In this document: piece by piece, positions 25,608 through 32,590 of the stretch | Layout of the letters: each line of letters begins with the position of its first letter | Numbering within the stretch: position 1 is the first letter of the stretch | Assembly (NCBI GenBank): GCA_030017555.1 | Contig: JASEIC010000004.1 | Location: 1-50,501 of the forward strand | Direction of reading: 5' to 3' | DNA from: Patescibacteria group bacterium | Lineage (GTDB): Bacteria > Patescibacteriota > Minisyncoccia > UBA6257 > GWB1-50-10 | DNA length: 50,501 nucleotides | Made by a program: the position numbers and the translations under genes | Notes under the pieces: model-generated | What the model was told of the DNA's origin: nothing | The model's input: the letters and a program-made list of their open reading frames with translations, nothing else | Databases searched by the model: none

Positions 25608-26497
25608 TTCTTTTTGAGAATGAATTTACCCTGCCTTTCGTCAATGGTTCCATCTAGTGTTAAAAAAGTCAATTGTTGGTGAACTACCTCGGGCTCCAAA
25701 TTAGTTATTTCAACAATTTCGTGAACTGAAATCGGTTTTTTGTTATTATAGATAGTTTTCATAACAGCAGTTTTTATTGGATCATTGGATTTTTCTAATT
25801 CCGTTTCGATATTCATTATTTGTTTTGTTTGATCTAACGGTTTTAAATCTAAATCTTCTAAAATATCGTCTATATTAGCAACAAGACGAGCGCCACTTCT
25901 TATAAGCATGTGTGAACCTTTGAAATTGGAGTGATTTACGTTTCCTGGAAAAATAAAAACTTCTCGGCCTTGTTCGCCGGCATATTTGGCTGTTGCAAGC
26001 GTTCCGGAATGAATTGGCGCTTCAATAATAATGGTCGCAATGCACAATCCGCTTATAATTCTGTTTCGCTCTAAAAATTGATTAGGATAAGCCGGCGTGC
26101 CCGGTTGATATTCAGAGAAAATACCGCCGCCTGTTTCTATTATTTTTTTTGCTAATTGTTCGTGTTGACGGGGGTAAATTGTATCAAGGCCATTAGCAAG
26201 AATTGCATAAGTTTTGCCATTACTAAAAAGCGTACCTTCGTGAGCTGCGGCATCAATCCCTAAAGCAAGACCGCTTACTATTGAAATGTTTTGCTTGGTT
26301 AATTCCTTCCCGATTTGTTTCGCAAGAGTTTTGCCTTCGCTAGTTGCTTTTCTTGTGCCGACGATAGCAATTAGTTTTTCGTTTTTGCTTGGCAAGCTGC
26401 CTGAATAATAAAGAATTGACGGAGGATTGGGAATTTCGCGAAGAAGTGCTGGATAATCCTGATCTTTTAATTTTATTATCTTGATAGCAGATTTCAT
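25604..26497 (-). CDS. dprA: DNA-processing protein DprA
   Basis: A 297-aa Rossmann-fold protein that loads RecA onto incoming single-stranded DNA during transformation. Motifs: IAIVGTRKATSEG, SGLALGIDAAAHEG, AILANGLDTIYPR, NRIISGL, SGTLATAKYAGEQGREVFIFPG. A C-terminal winged helix (PISVHEIVEITNLEPEVVHQ, about 235-297) matches the DML1-like domain. The N-terminal SAM domain is short or absent. It is translationally coupled to topA. With the pilus genes it suggests DNA uptake. Confidence 0.93.
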   Translation of the reverse strand: MKSAIKIIKLKDQDYPALLREIPNPPSILYYSGSLPSKNEKLIAIVGTRKATSEGKTLAKQIGKELTKQNISIVSGLALGIDAAAHEGTLFSNGKTYAILANGLDTIYPRQHEQLAKKIIETGGGIFSEYQPGTPAYPNQFLERNRIISGLCIATIIIEAPIHSGTLATAKYAGEQGREVFIFPGNVNHSNFKGSHMLIRSGARLVANIDDILEDLDLKPLDQTKQIMNIETELEKSNDPIKTAVMKTIYNNKKPISVHEIVEITNLEPEVVHQQLTFLTLDGTIDERQGKFILKKK

Positions 26498-26606
26498 AAA
26501 ATTGTGTTAATATATTAAAAGTTAGATAAAAAGCGTTAACGAGAAAATAATATTCTATTTATTTTAGGTTTGCAAATAATTATCACATTTGATTAAAAAT
26601 TCTTGT

Positions 26607-27137
26607 ATGAATAATTTTCACAAACGTTTAATATTTCGACTTATTTCCGGTTTTATTATTATAACTGCTCTTACTACAGGCACGATTTATTTTAGTAAAA
26701 GTATTAATCGATATAGCAATCAACTGGTAGATAGCCGTCGAGAACTCATTGAACGTTCTGTGGCTCTTGATAATTTAGCGTCGCTTTCTGAACAGTACAA
26801 CGTTAAAGCCAAGAATTATTTAAACGTTCTTTATGGCGTAGTTCCTAAAAAAGACGAACTTTTTGTTATTAGTTTAAATCAAGATTTTCAAGAGCTTGCG
26901 ATTCAAACCAGTCTTGAATATTCTTTTTCAGTAATTGATGAAATAAAACCTGCCGATGATAAACTTGGTTTCCTTAGATTTAAACTAACTCTACGCGGTA
27001 AACTTGATAATGTATTAAAATTTATAAAAGCCCTTTATCAGTTTCGATATCTTACTACCATTGACGGTTTTGTGATTACGCGTCAAGATGAAAATAAAAC
27101 AGAAATAGTTTTAAGAGGTCAGGTATTTTATCGTTGA
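26607..27137 (+). CDS. PilO-like type IV pilus protein
   Basis: A 176-aa bitopic protein. One membrane segment (about 10-27, FRLISGFIIITALTTGTIYF) is followed by a helical stretch (28-60) and a ferredoxin-like domain (about 62-176; LDNVLKFIKALYQFRYLTTI, VLRGQVFYR). Topology and fold fit PilO, which with PilN links the outer and inner parts of the pilus machine. ATG 26607 is preferred to the upstream TTG 26589. The gene is divergent from dprA and is followed by a small membrane protein. Confidence 0.65.
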   Translation: MNNFHKRLIFRLISGFIIITALTTGTIYFSKSINRYSNQLVDSRRELIERSVALDNLASLSEQYNVKAKNYLNVLYGVVPKKDELFVISLNQDFQELAIQTSLEYSFSVIDEIKPADDKLGFLRFKLTLRGKLDNVLKFIKALYQFRYLTTIDGFVITRQDENKTEIVLRGQVFYR

Positions 27138-27147
27138 TTAATTTGGG

Positions 27148-27369
27148 ATGAAAAAAAAATCATTTCGCAAAATTAGAATTATACAACAATGGATTTTTCC
27201 GTTAGCAGTAGTTATTCTTATTATTTTTATTTCTGGTTTTATTATTTATTCTTCCGGTTTTTTGATTTCCCATTTAAATAAGGCTTTGAATGTCGATGTT
27301 AAAGCTGCTAGTCCTATTCAGTTTGACATTGAAGGTTTTGAAAAGTTAAACTTGGTAAGGTTAAAATAG
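27148..27369 (+). CDS. small single-pass membrane protein, 73 aa
   Basis: A basic N-terminus (KKKSFRKIRII) precedes one long membrane segment (about 17-40), and the C-terminal part is predicted outside (LNKALNVDVKAASPIQFDIE). I do not recognise a family. It begins 10 bp after the PilO-like gene and is probably in the same operon, so it may be a pilus accessory protein. GGG directly precedes ATG. Confidence 0.55.
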   Translation: MKKKSFRKIRIIQQWIFPLAVVILIIFISGFIIYSSGFLISHLNKALNVDVKAASPIQFDIEGFEKLNLVRLK

Positions 27370-27435
27370 TGTGGTTTTTGAGCGTGTTCTAACGTAAAGT
27401 TGGGATAAATAGTTTAACTTGTTCTGGTTAGACTT

Positions 27436-27510
27436 GGGCGACTAGTTCAGTGGTAGAACGCTGTCCTGATAAGACAGAAGTCGAAGGTTCGATTCCTTCG
27501 TCGCCCACCA
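27436..27510 (+). tRNA. tRNA-Ile (anticodon GAT)
   Basis: The acceptor GGGCGAC pairs with GTCGCCC; the anticodon arm CTGTC-CTGATAA-GACAG gives anticodon GAT (AUC). The T arm GAAGGTTCGATTCCTTC is complete and CCA is encoded. Confidence 0.97.
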
Positions 27511-27538
27511 AAATTTCGGATTGGCTTTGACAGGTGGG

Positions 27539-27625
27539 TAAGACAGAGGTCGAAGGTTCCCTGCCCGCCGTATCCGCCGACTGGCGGAGCAGGCGGAGAT
27601 TTCGTCCGTGCGCACAAAGTAGAAT
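27539..27625 (+). pseudogene. broken tRNA-Ile copy split by a palindromic repeat
   Basis: 27539-27559 repeats the anticodon-stem-to-T-arm part of tRNA-Ile (TAAGACAGAGGTCGAAGGTT, one base changed). The copy is then interrupted in the T loop by a GC-rich palindrome (27560-27597, containing TCCGCCGACTGGCGGA), after which GATTTCGTCC resembles the remaining T arm and acceptor. No functional tRNA can form. Confidence 0.65.
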
Positions 27626-27635
27626 TTTAATTAAG

Positions 27636-27711
27636 GGGCCCGTAGCTTAGTTGGTAGAGCGCCACATTTGCAATGTGGAGGTCACCGGTTCGAGTCCGGT
27701 CGGGTCCACCA
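27636..27711 (+). tRNA. tRNA-Ala (anticodon TGC)
   Basis: GGGCCCG pairs with CGGGTCC (one G-U); the anticodon arm CCACA-TTTGCAA-TGTGG gives anticodon TGC. The T arm is CCGGTTCGAGTCCGG and CCA is encoded. A genomic island begins directly after it, so this tRNA may be the integration site. Confidence 0.97.
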
Positions 27712-27724
27712 GACAGGAAATTGC

Positions 27725-28033
27725 CTCGCTAATAAACTTTGGTGGTGTTTATTTGATAAAATCCGAACCCATTTTGAGCAAAATCCCGACTGATTTACCC
27801 CTTCGTTCACCCCTTCGTTCTGATCTGCTCTTAACGAAGGGGTAGTGATGGCGATTTACTCAATGATTACGCTCATTTCTTGACTTTGGCCTCTTCAATT
27901 TCCAACCCCGACTATACTCCGCTTTACCCCGTTCCGCGCCAGTGGTGCTTCCACGAAATCCGCCTTCGGCGGATTGGCTCGCCGCCCTGCTGGTCGGCTC
28001 GCTTCGGACACGCCGCAATTCCTCCCCTCACAT
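27725..28033 (+). repeat. left inverted repeat of the island
   Basis: This is a non-coding GC-rich stretch. Its outer part (27725-27800, GGTGGTG, CATTTTGAGCAAAATCCCGA) matches the reverse complement of about 32310-32400. The middle holds a CCCCTTCGTT/AACGAAGGGG hairpin (27810-27842) followed by a conserved tail ending near CTCCGCTTTACCCC (27928). The inner 27958-28004 is a perfect 47-bp inverted match to 31977-32023, and AATTCCTCCCCTCA continues the match. Confidence 0.8.
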
Positions 28034-28035
28034 TA

Positions 28036-28078
28036 TATTCCACTTTGGCATATTACGCTATGGAATATACCATAGAGG
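28036..28078 (+). promoter_or_regulatory. operator palindromes and RBS of the Xre gene
   Basis: CTATGG-AATATA-CCATAG (28058-28075) is a perfect palindrome 10 nt before the ATG and overlaps a second inverted repeat TATTCCA/TGGAATA (28036-28042/28061-28067). TATACC lies inside the first palindrome. GAGG (28075-28078) is an SD 7 nt before ATG 28086. Overlapping operator, promoter and SD is what autoregulated restriction-modification controller genes show. Confidence 0.6.
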
Positions 28079-28085
28079 TATAAAT

Positions 28086-28307
28086 ATGCCAAAGACGATT
28101 TACTCAAAAGATCACAGATACATCGTGGAGAGACTAAAAAAGGCTCGTCAAGAAGCTGATTTGGGTCAGATAAAAGTTGCTAGATTGCTTAAAAAGACTC
28201 AGTCCTATATTTCAAAAATTGAAGCCGGGCAGAGGCGGATTGATATCGTTTCGCTGAAAGAATTTGCTCGGATTTATAAAAAGCCGATTGATTATTTTTT
28301 GAAATAA
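28086..28307 (+). CDS. Xre/C-protein-like HTH regulator, 73 aa
   Basis: A small single-domain Cro/C1-type DNA-binding protein: IVERLKKARQEADLGQIKVA, LLKKTQSYISKIEAGQRRID and LKEFARIYKKPIDYFL give the five helices with the recognition helix around QSYISKIEAG. Size and domain match controller (C) proteins of type II restriction-modification systems. I chose ATG 28086 because it follows an SD; the longer upstream frame reads through the inverted repeat. The next gene begins 2 bp later, as in C-R operons. A palindromic operator overlaps its promoter, so autoregulation is likely. Confidence 0.85.
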   Translation: MPKTIYSKDHRYIVERLKKARQEADLGQIKVARLLKKTQSYISKIEAGQRRIDIVSLKEFARIYKKPIDYFLK

Positions 28308-28309
28308 TT

Positions 28310-29353
28310 ATGCCCTCACAAACACAATCCGAAAATAACATGATTGATTATGCTGCTTTAATTGCACAACATCCTTGGACTACAGCAAGAGATCGCTACT
28401 GTATTCTTAGCCCGGATAGCGATGGCTTTCTCTGTGGGCTTTTGGTTACAAATTTCCTTAATTGGGAAGTGGCTGGTTTTTACGATGGAAAGATATTGAT
28501 TTCGAAAAGCGGAGTAGATTTTAATGAGTGTATTTTTCTTGATGTTGAAATAAATAGACGTGACGTTGGAAGTATTGGGAATCACCTAGTCGAATTTAAT
28601 CGTAATCTTGTTATCAACAATCATAATTTTGGCGAGTGCATTCAGCCAAATATACTAAGAGGGTTTGACGGGAAAACATCCTTTCAACGAAAGTATCCTT
28701 TTGCAACTATTCATCTACTGTTAGGCATTTTGCAGGAAGGTGGAGTAATTAACAATCTTCCAGAAAGTGCCATTAGCCCACTACTTTTTGCTGACGGTGT
28801 AGGAAATAACCTTTTCGGATACCCAGAGAATTGTCTTGATTGGATTAATTACCTTAAAATCAATCAGGACACGCATATTCTACATAAATTTCTATGTGAG
28901 AATAATCTTAACTTTTATCAAATAATGCAGTACCTTGGGAGATTCTTCGCTATGCGAGATCGCTTCAATGCCACGGGATATTTCAATGGAGCAAATTTTG
29001 TCCAAGGCGGAAACAACAAGAGAACTGGACATAAGATTAAGATAACCAACGGCCAAGGCGCACAAATTAATTTAGTCAGTAATGGTTCTAATTTTAATAT
29101 TCACTCAATAGAGGCCCAAAGAGTTCAGGGTTTCATCGGGGAAGTTGCAAGAATGATGGGTTGGCAATATCTGGATAGAAAGTGGAACTGGAGCAACTTT
29201 GATCTTAAAGTGCTTCAAAAGGGTATGCTGTCTGGCGATTCAACGATTGCGAGCGCGCGCCTTAATAATCAAACTTACAAGGCGTTGTTTGATAGAAATC
29301 CATTCTCACTTGCTATGACAGCAAGTAATAGAATTGAGTATACGATTGAGTAG
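28310..29353 (+). CDS. unknown protein, 347 aa, with a DHH-like N-terminal pattern; candidate restriction or effector protein
   Basis: No family recognised with confidence. Residues about 30-50 (CILSPDSDGFLCGLLV) resemble DHH-phosphoesterase motif I (DxDG); CIFLDVEI (about 74-81) resembles motif II; LVINNHNFGE (about 100-109) sits where a DHH triad is expected but reads NHN. These residues could bind metal or be degenerate. The C-terminal half has a KRTGHKIKITNGQGAQINLV stretch and a Trp-rich segment (MMGWQYLDRKWNW). No membrane segment or signal. It follows the Xre gene by 2 bp and converges on the LexA-methyltransferase gene 11 bp away, the place of a restriction endonuclease in C-R/M loci. 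Confidence 0.55.
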   Translation: MPSQTQSENNMIDYAALIAQHPWTTARDRYCILSPDSDGFLCGLLVTNFLNWEVAGFYDGKILISKSGVDFNECIFLDVEINRRDVGSIGNHLVEFNRNLVINNHNFGECIQPNILRGFDGKTSFQRKYPFATIHLLLGILQEGGVINNLPESAISPLLFADGVGNNLFGYPENCLDWINYLKINQDTHILHKFLCENNLNFYQIMQYLGRFFAMRDRFNATGYFNGANFVQGGNNKRTGHKIKITNGQGAQINLVSNGSNFNIHSIEAQRVQGFIGEVARMMGWQYLDRKWNWSNFDLKVLQKGMLSGDSTIASARLNNQTYKALFDRNPFSLAMTASNRIEYTIE

Positions 29354-29364
29354 GCGGATTCGAC

Positions 29365-30807
29365 TTATTCGAACAGGGAATGTCCGACTGCTTTTAGTCT
29401 TTCTTCAGATAATTTGCAATACTCTTTTGAAATATCTATACCGATGTAGTTTCGGCCTAATTGTTTTGCGGCAACGGCGGTCGATCCACAACCAATAAAC
29501 GGGTCAAGGACAACTCCCCTGGGCGGGCAGAAACACTGAATAAAATCCGTCGGAATTTTATCTGGAAATGTCGCCGGATGTTTTCTTTTAAGTGGATTTT
29601 TATCTCCTGCATTTAGATAATCCCACACAGTGCCTCTGCACTTCATCCCATTTATCTCTCGTGTAATAGTTTTGGTTGTCGTTCCATTGGTGCGACGATT
29701 ACCACTTCCAGTCATTGTTTTCCCGCCATGTTTCGAGGGCACTTTCAGTGGCTCCTTATCAAAATAAGCGGGACGATCTCCTTTTAGGAAAATTGGCATA
29801 TATTCATGATCAACACGAAATCGTTTTGTCCACCATGCCCCCTCCGTTCCATATTTTCTGTAAATTACGGTTTCAAAAAGTTTAAAACCAGCATTATCGC
29901 ACCAATCTATAATTGTCTTAAATGATGTAAGAGTTTTCCCAAAATTACGAGTTGCGTCTTGTATAACCATCGCAGCGATGCCGCCTTCTTTTAGAATACG
30001 ATTAAGCTCCCTTCCAACAGCGGGCAAATTTAATGAAAAACCGTTATAAGTTCTAATATCGTCATAAGGTGGCGAAGTGACAACTAAGTCCACGGAGTTT
30101 GAGGGAATTTTCTTTAAAATCTCAACTGCGTCTCCACAAAGAATTTTATTTAATGGCAGTTCTTTATATTTTTCGGTTTCCTTATATTCAGGAAACTGAA
30201 TTATTGATCTCACTTCCTCGCGGATAACATCAAGCACGACGCCTTGTATCGAAACATCTCGCCCATTTCTGAAAATAAGCGGCTCCATGCTTTTGTTGGC
30301 GGGCTGTAGACGGATATGCCCTCTCTCTTTATAGAATTTCTTTAAGGTTGCTTCGTGGTTATCTATAAGAGCCACTACTTTCTGTCCGTTTTCGGCTGTC
30401 TCTTGTTGACGCACTAAAACAATATCGCCATCGTTTATATTTTCATCAATCATGCTATTGCCGACTACGCGGAGAGCATAAACTTCCGATGAGAAAGGGA
30501 TTTTACTTTTAGGAACGGCGATCATTTCTTTGTTTTGAATTGCTTCTATTGGTTGGCCCGCAGCAATGGTTCCTAGAAGTGGAATTTTTATCATTGTCTC
30601 GCGTCCAAACGCCTCAATGGAACGCGGTTTGTTTTCTTCTTTTGATAAGTATCCCAAATCTCGGAGTTTAGAAACGTGGAAATGGGCCGTTGAGACAGAC
30701 GCGAGTTTGAATTTCTTGCGAATCTCATCAAGAGAAGGGGCATACCCTTTCCGTCCCTGATAATCAGTTATAAAATCTAGGACTTGTTTTTGCTTTTTTG
30801 TTACCAT
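29365..30807 (-). CDS. LexA-like repressor fused to a DNA methyltransferase
   Basis: A 480-aa fusion. Residues 1-65 are a LexA winged helix (KQKQVLDFITDYQGRKGYAP, SVSTAHFHVSKLRDLGYLSK). Residues 70-200 are an S24 autocleavage domain with Ala83-Gly84 (GTIAAGQPIEA), Ser118 (VVGNSMID) and Lys156 (HEATLKKF), almost the E. coli spacing of 84/85, 119 and 156. Residues about 215-480 are a beta-class amino-methyltransferase: LCGDAVEILKKIPSNSVDLV, motif IV TSPPY (244-248), then HPATFPDKIP and motif I DPFIGCGST (435-443). It should methylate cytosine N4 or adenine N6; the SPPY form suggests N4-cytosine. TATAAT lies 6 nt before ATG. No frameshift is needed to join the parts. Confidence 0.92.
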   Translation of the reverse strand: MVTKKQKQVLDFITDYQGRKGYAPSLDEIRKKFKLASVSTAHFHVSKLRDLGYLSKEENKPRSIEAFGRETMIKIPLLGTIAAGQPIEAIQNKEMIAVPKSKIPFSSEVYALRVVGNSMIDENINDGDIVLVRQQETAENGQKVVALIDNHEATLKKFYKERGHIRLQPANKSMEPLIFRNGRDVSIQGVVLDVIREEVRSIIQFPEYKETEKYKELPLNKILCGDAVEILKKIPSNSVDLVVTSPPYDDIRTYNGFSLNLPAVGRELNRILKEGGIAAMVIQDATRNFGKTLTSFKTIIDWCDNAGFKLFETVIYRKYGTEGAWWTKRFRVDHEYMPIFLKGDRPAYFDKEPLKVPSKHGGKTMTGSGNRRTNGTTTKTITREINGMKCRGTVWDYLNAGDKNPLKRKHPATFPDKIPTDFIQCFCPPRGVVLDPFIGCGSTAVAAKQLGRNYIGIDISKEYCKLSEERLKAVGHSLFE

Positions 30808-30864
30808 ACTGATATTATAGAAAATAAATAGAAAGTGTGAAAGGGGTAGTTATCCACAACCAAT
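30808..30864. promoter_or_regulatory. divergent promoter region between lexA-methyltransferase and the AlbA_2 gene
   Basis: On the minus strand TATAAT (30814-30819) sits 6 nt from the methyltransferase ATG, so its mRNA is probably leaderless. Direct repeats ATAGAAAA (30817-30824) and ATAGAAAG (30828-30835), one helical turn apart, overlap that promoter and are a candidate operator. TTATCCACA (30850-30858) exactly matches a DnaA box just before the plus-strand ATG 30865. Confidence 0.5.
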
Positions 30865-31911
30865 ATGAAATTTATAAACTCTGAAGATTATAAAAAAATA
30901 TTTACATTTAATCCCTCGACCCCGAACAGGATCACTGCGAGAGAAAGTGGCTGGCTTGAATTCAAGGAATCATTTAATTGGCTGTCTAAACAAGGCTATA
31001 CAAAAAGTATGGCCGCCTTCGCAAACAACAAAGGGGGCTATATAGTCTTTGGAGTTAAAAACAACCCTAAGGAATTAGTTGGCCTGCAGTCAAATAACTT
31101 TGAGGCGACAGATGAAGAAAAAATAACTTCTTACCTAAATAGCTGTTTCTCGCCTGAAATTGAATATGAGAAATTCATAGTCAATGTTAAAAGTAAAACC
31201 GTAGGTATAGTTAGGATTCATCAGAATAGAGATAAACCAGTAGTGTGCATTAAAAACGATGGCGAATTGAAAGAATCCGATATTTATTATCGCTATAGCG
31301 GTAAAAGCGAAAGGATTAAATACCCAGAATTAAAAGCTCTGTTAGAAAAGTTGAAAGAGACCGAGAGAAAGAGCTGGATGGAACATCTTGAAAAAATATC
31401 AAAGGTTGGTGCAAATAATGCCGCGATACTTGATGTTCTTAACGGTGAAATTAGTGGGGAGGGAGGAACATTAGTTATTGATAGAAAACTTATACCAAAA
31501 TTGAGATTTATAAGTTCGGGAAGTTTACAAGAAAGCGGTAAGCCTGTATTAAAACTGATTGGTGATGTTAAACCAGTTTCTGTCGTAACTTCTAAAAATG
31601 GGACGAAACTAATTAGGGGTACTGGGTTTCAGATAACGGATAATCCCAAGGCACCCATAATTAGATTAGAAGAGTTGGATATTCTCAAAAAATATCCTCT
31701 AAATTATAGAACCCTAGCTAAAAAGTTATCAGGGCGCTATACAGATTTTAAGCAGAATAAAAAATTTAATGACCTGAAAAAGAAGTTGCTTGGAAACAAA
31801 AAGTTCTCCCTTACACGACGGTTAGATCCGAGTAATCCTAAAAGCACCAGCCAGACCTTTTATAGCTATTCAGTATACAAGGAGTTCGATAAGCATTATA
31901 AAAAAAGATAA
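30865..31911 (+). CDS. AlbA_2 (schlafen-like) domain protein
   Basis: A 348-aa protein. ARESGWLEFKESF followed by SMAAFANNKGGYIVFGVKN (about 20-70) is the AlbA_2/COG2865 signature (E-x-x-EFK, N..GG.I..GV.D). Residues to about 150 complete that domain (GIVRIHQNRDKPVVCIK, IYYRYSGKSERI). The C-terminal half (about 165-348) is unrecognised and may be a DNA-binding or winged-helix part. AlbA_2 proteins occur as regulators and in phage-defence islands; nuclease activity has been described for schlafen relatives. It is divergent from the LexA-methyltransferase and ends at the right inverted repeat, so it belongs to the island. Confidence 0.75.
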   Translation: MKFINSEDYKKIFTFNPSTPNRITARESGWLEFKESFNWLSKQGYTKSMAAFANNKGGYIVFGVKNNPKELVGLQSNNFEATDEEKITSYLNSCFSPEIEYEKFIVNVKSKTVGIVRIHQNRDKPVVCIKNDGELKESDIYYRYSGKSERIKYPELKALLEKLKETERKSWMEHLEKISKVGANNAAILDVLNGEISGEGGTLVIDRKLIPKLRFISSGSLQESGKPVLKLIGDVKPVSVVTSKNGTKLIRGTGFQITDNPKAPIIRLEELDILKKYPLNYRTLAKKLSGRYTDFKQNKKFNDLKKKLLGNKKFSLTRRLDPSNPKSTSQTFYSYSVYKEFDKHYKKR

Positions 31912-31934
31912 CGATAATACTCCCCCTATGAGGA

Positions 31935-32400
31935 CACGCCAAAAGGAGGGGTTTGAGGGGAGGAATTTCGGCGACTAAGCGAGCCGACCAGCAGGGCGGC
32001 GAGCCAATCCGCCGAAGGCGGATATTGTGGGAAACAGCACAAGCGTGGAATGGGGGCGTAGCGGAGTGAAGTCGGGGTAAGAAATTAGGAGTGTCAAAGT
32101 CAGGAAAGCCCCATAGTGATTGGCTAAATTGCCCTCGCTACCCCTTCATTCAGAGGCAGAGCGAATGAAGGGGTGCGTGAAGGGGTAAACCGGAGTGAAG
32201 TCGGGTTTGTAAATTGAGGGAGGCGAAGTCAGAAAAGCGAGGAATGATGGGCGGTTTCAGCAACGCAGGGTAGTCATTCCAAGGTAGGGCGAATGACTAC
32301 CCGTATGACTAGGTAAATCACTCGGGATTTTGCTCAAAATGAGTCCGAACAGTATCATAAAGACACCACCATATTGAATTAGTCGCCTCGCTCGGGGCTT
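31935..32400 (-). repeat. right inverted repeat of the island, with two tandem modules
   Basis: It is the reverse counterpart of 27725-28033. The 47-bp core is 31977-32023. Outside it are two related modules, each with GGAGTGAAGTCGGG near one end and a hairpin at the other: CCCCTTCATT/AATGAAGGGG (about 32141-32176) and GGGTAGTCATT/AATGACTACCC (about 32268-32302). The left repeat has only one such module. About 32310-32400 matches the left outer edge (GGGATTTTGCTCAAAATG). No protein gene is seen in this stretch. Confidence 0.75.
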
Positions 32401-32460
32401 CGCCCCTCGCTTCGGCGGGCAGATTTGCGAGAAAATTAAAAGGATTTTTAAAATCAATTG

Positions 32461-32540
32461 AGAGTTTTTAGAGTAAAACTTTCTCCAGCGCAGGTGTTAT
32501 CACTCATATCTTCTTCTCTTACTGGTTGGCATGCTTTTTT
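32461..32540 (+). pseudogene. relic of the 37141 gene at the island edge
   Basis: AGTAAAACTTT, GCGCAGGTGTTATC, CATATCTTCTTC and CTTACTGGTTGGCATGCTTT occur in the same order as in 37264-37361, with scattered substitutions and a gap of about 33 nt that removes the segment coding SLREKKDIGFS. The fragment has no start and stops abruptly at both ends. It looks like duplicated material left by a rearrangement. Confidence 0.7.
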
Positions 32541-32572
32541 TATCTTATCTAGTGTACAATAAAGAGGAATTT

Positions 32573-32578
32573 GGTATA
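32573..32578 (+). promoter_or_regulatory. extended -10 promoter for the first GH130 gene
   Basis: TGGTATACT matches an extended -10 (TGnTATACT), with TATACT 12 nt before ATG 32591. Transcription would start about 6 nt before the ATG, supporting 32591 as the real start. Confidence 0.5.
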
Positions 32579-32590
32579 CTTAATAAGCAT

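Noticed and set aside
27942-28085. N-terminal extension of the Xre regulator to 121 aa
   Set aside because: The extension is translated from the inverted repeat and operator; ATG 28086 has an SD and matches the family length.
27725-32400. Transposon or insertion sequence
   Set aside because: No transposase, integrase or relaxase frame is present between the inverted repeats.
32531-32590. Earlier start for the first GH130 gene
   Set aside because: The extra 20 residues come from the relic of the 37141 gene, and the extended -10 at 32573-32578 would be inside the coding region.
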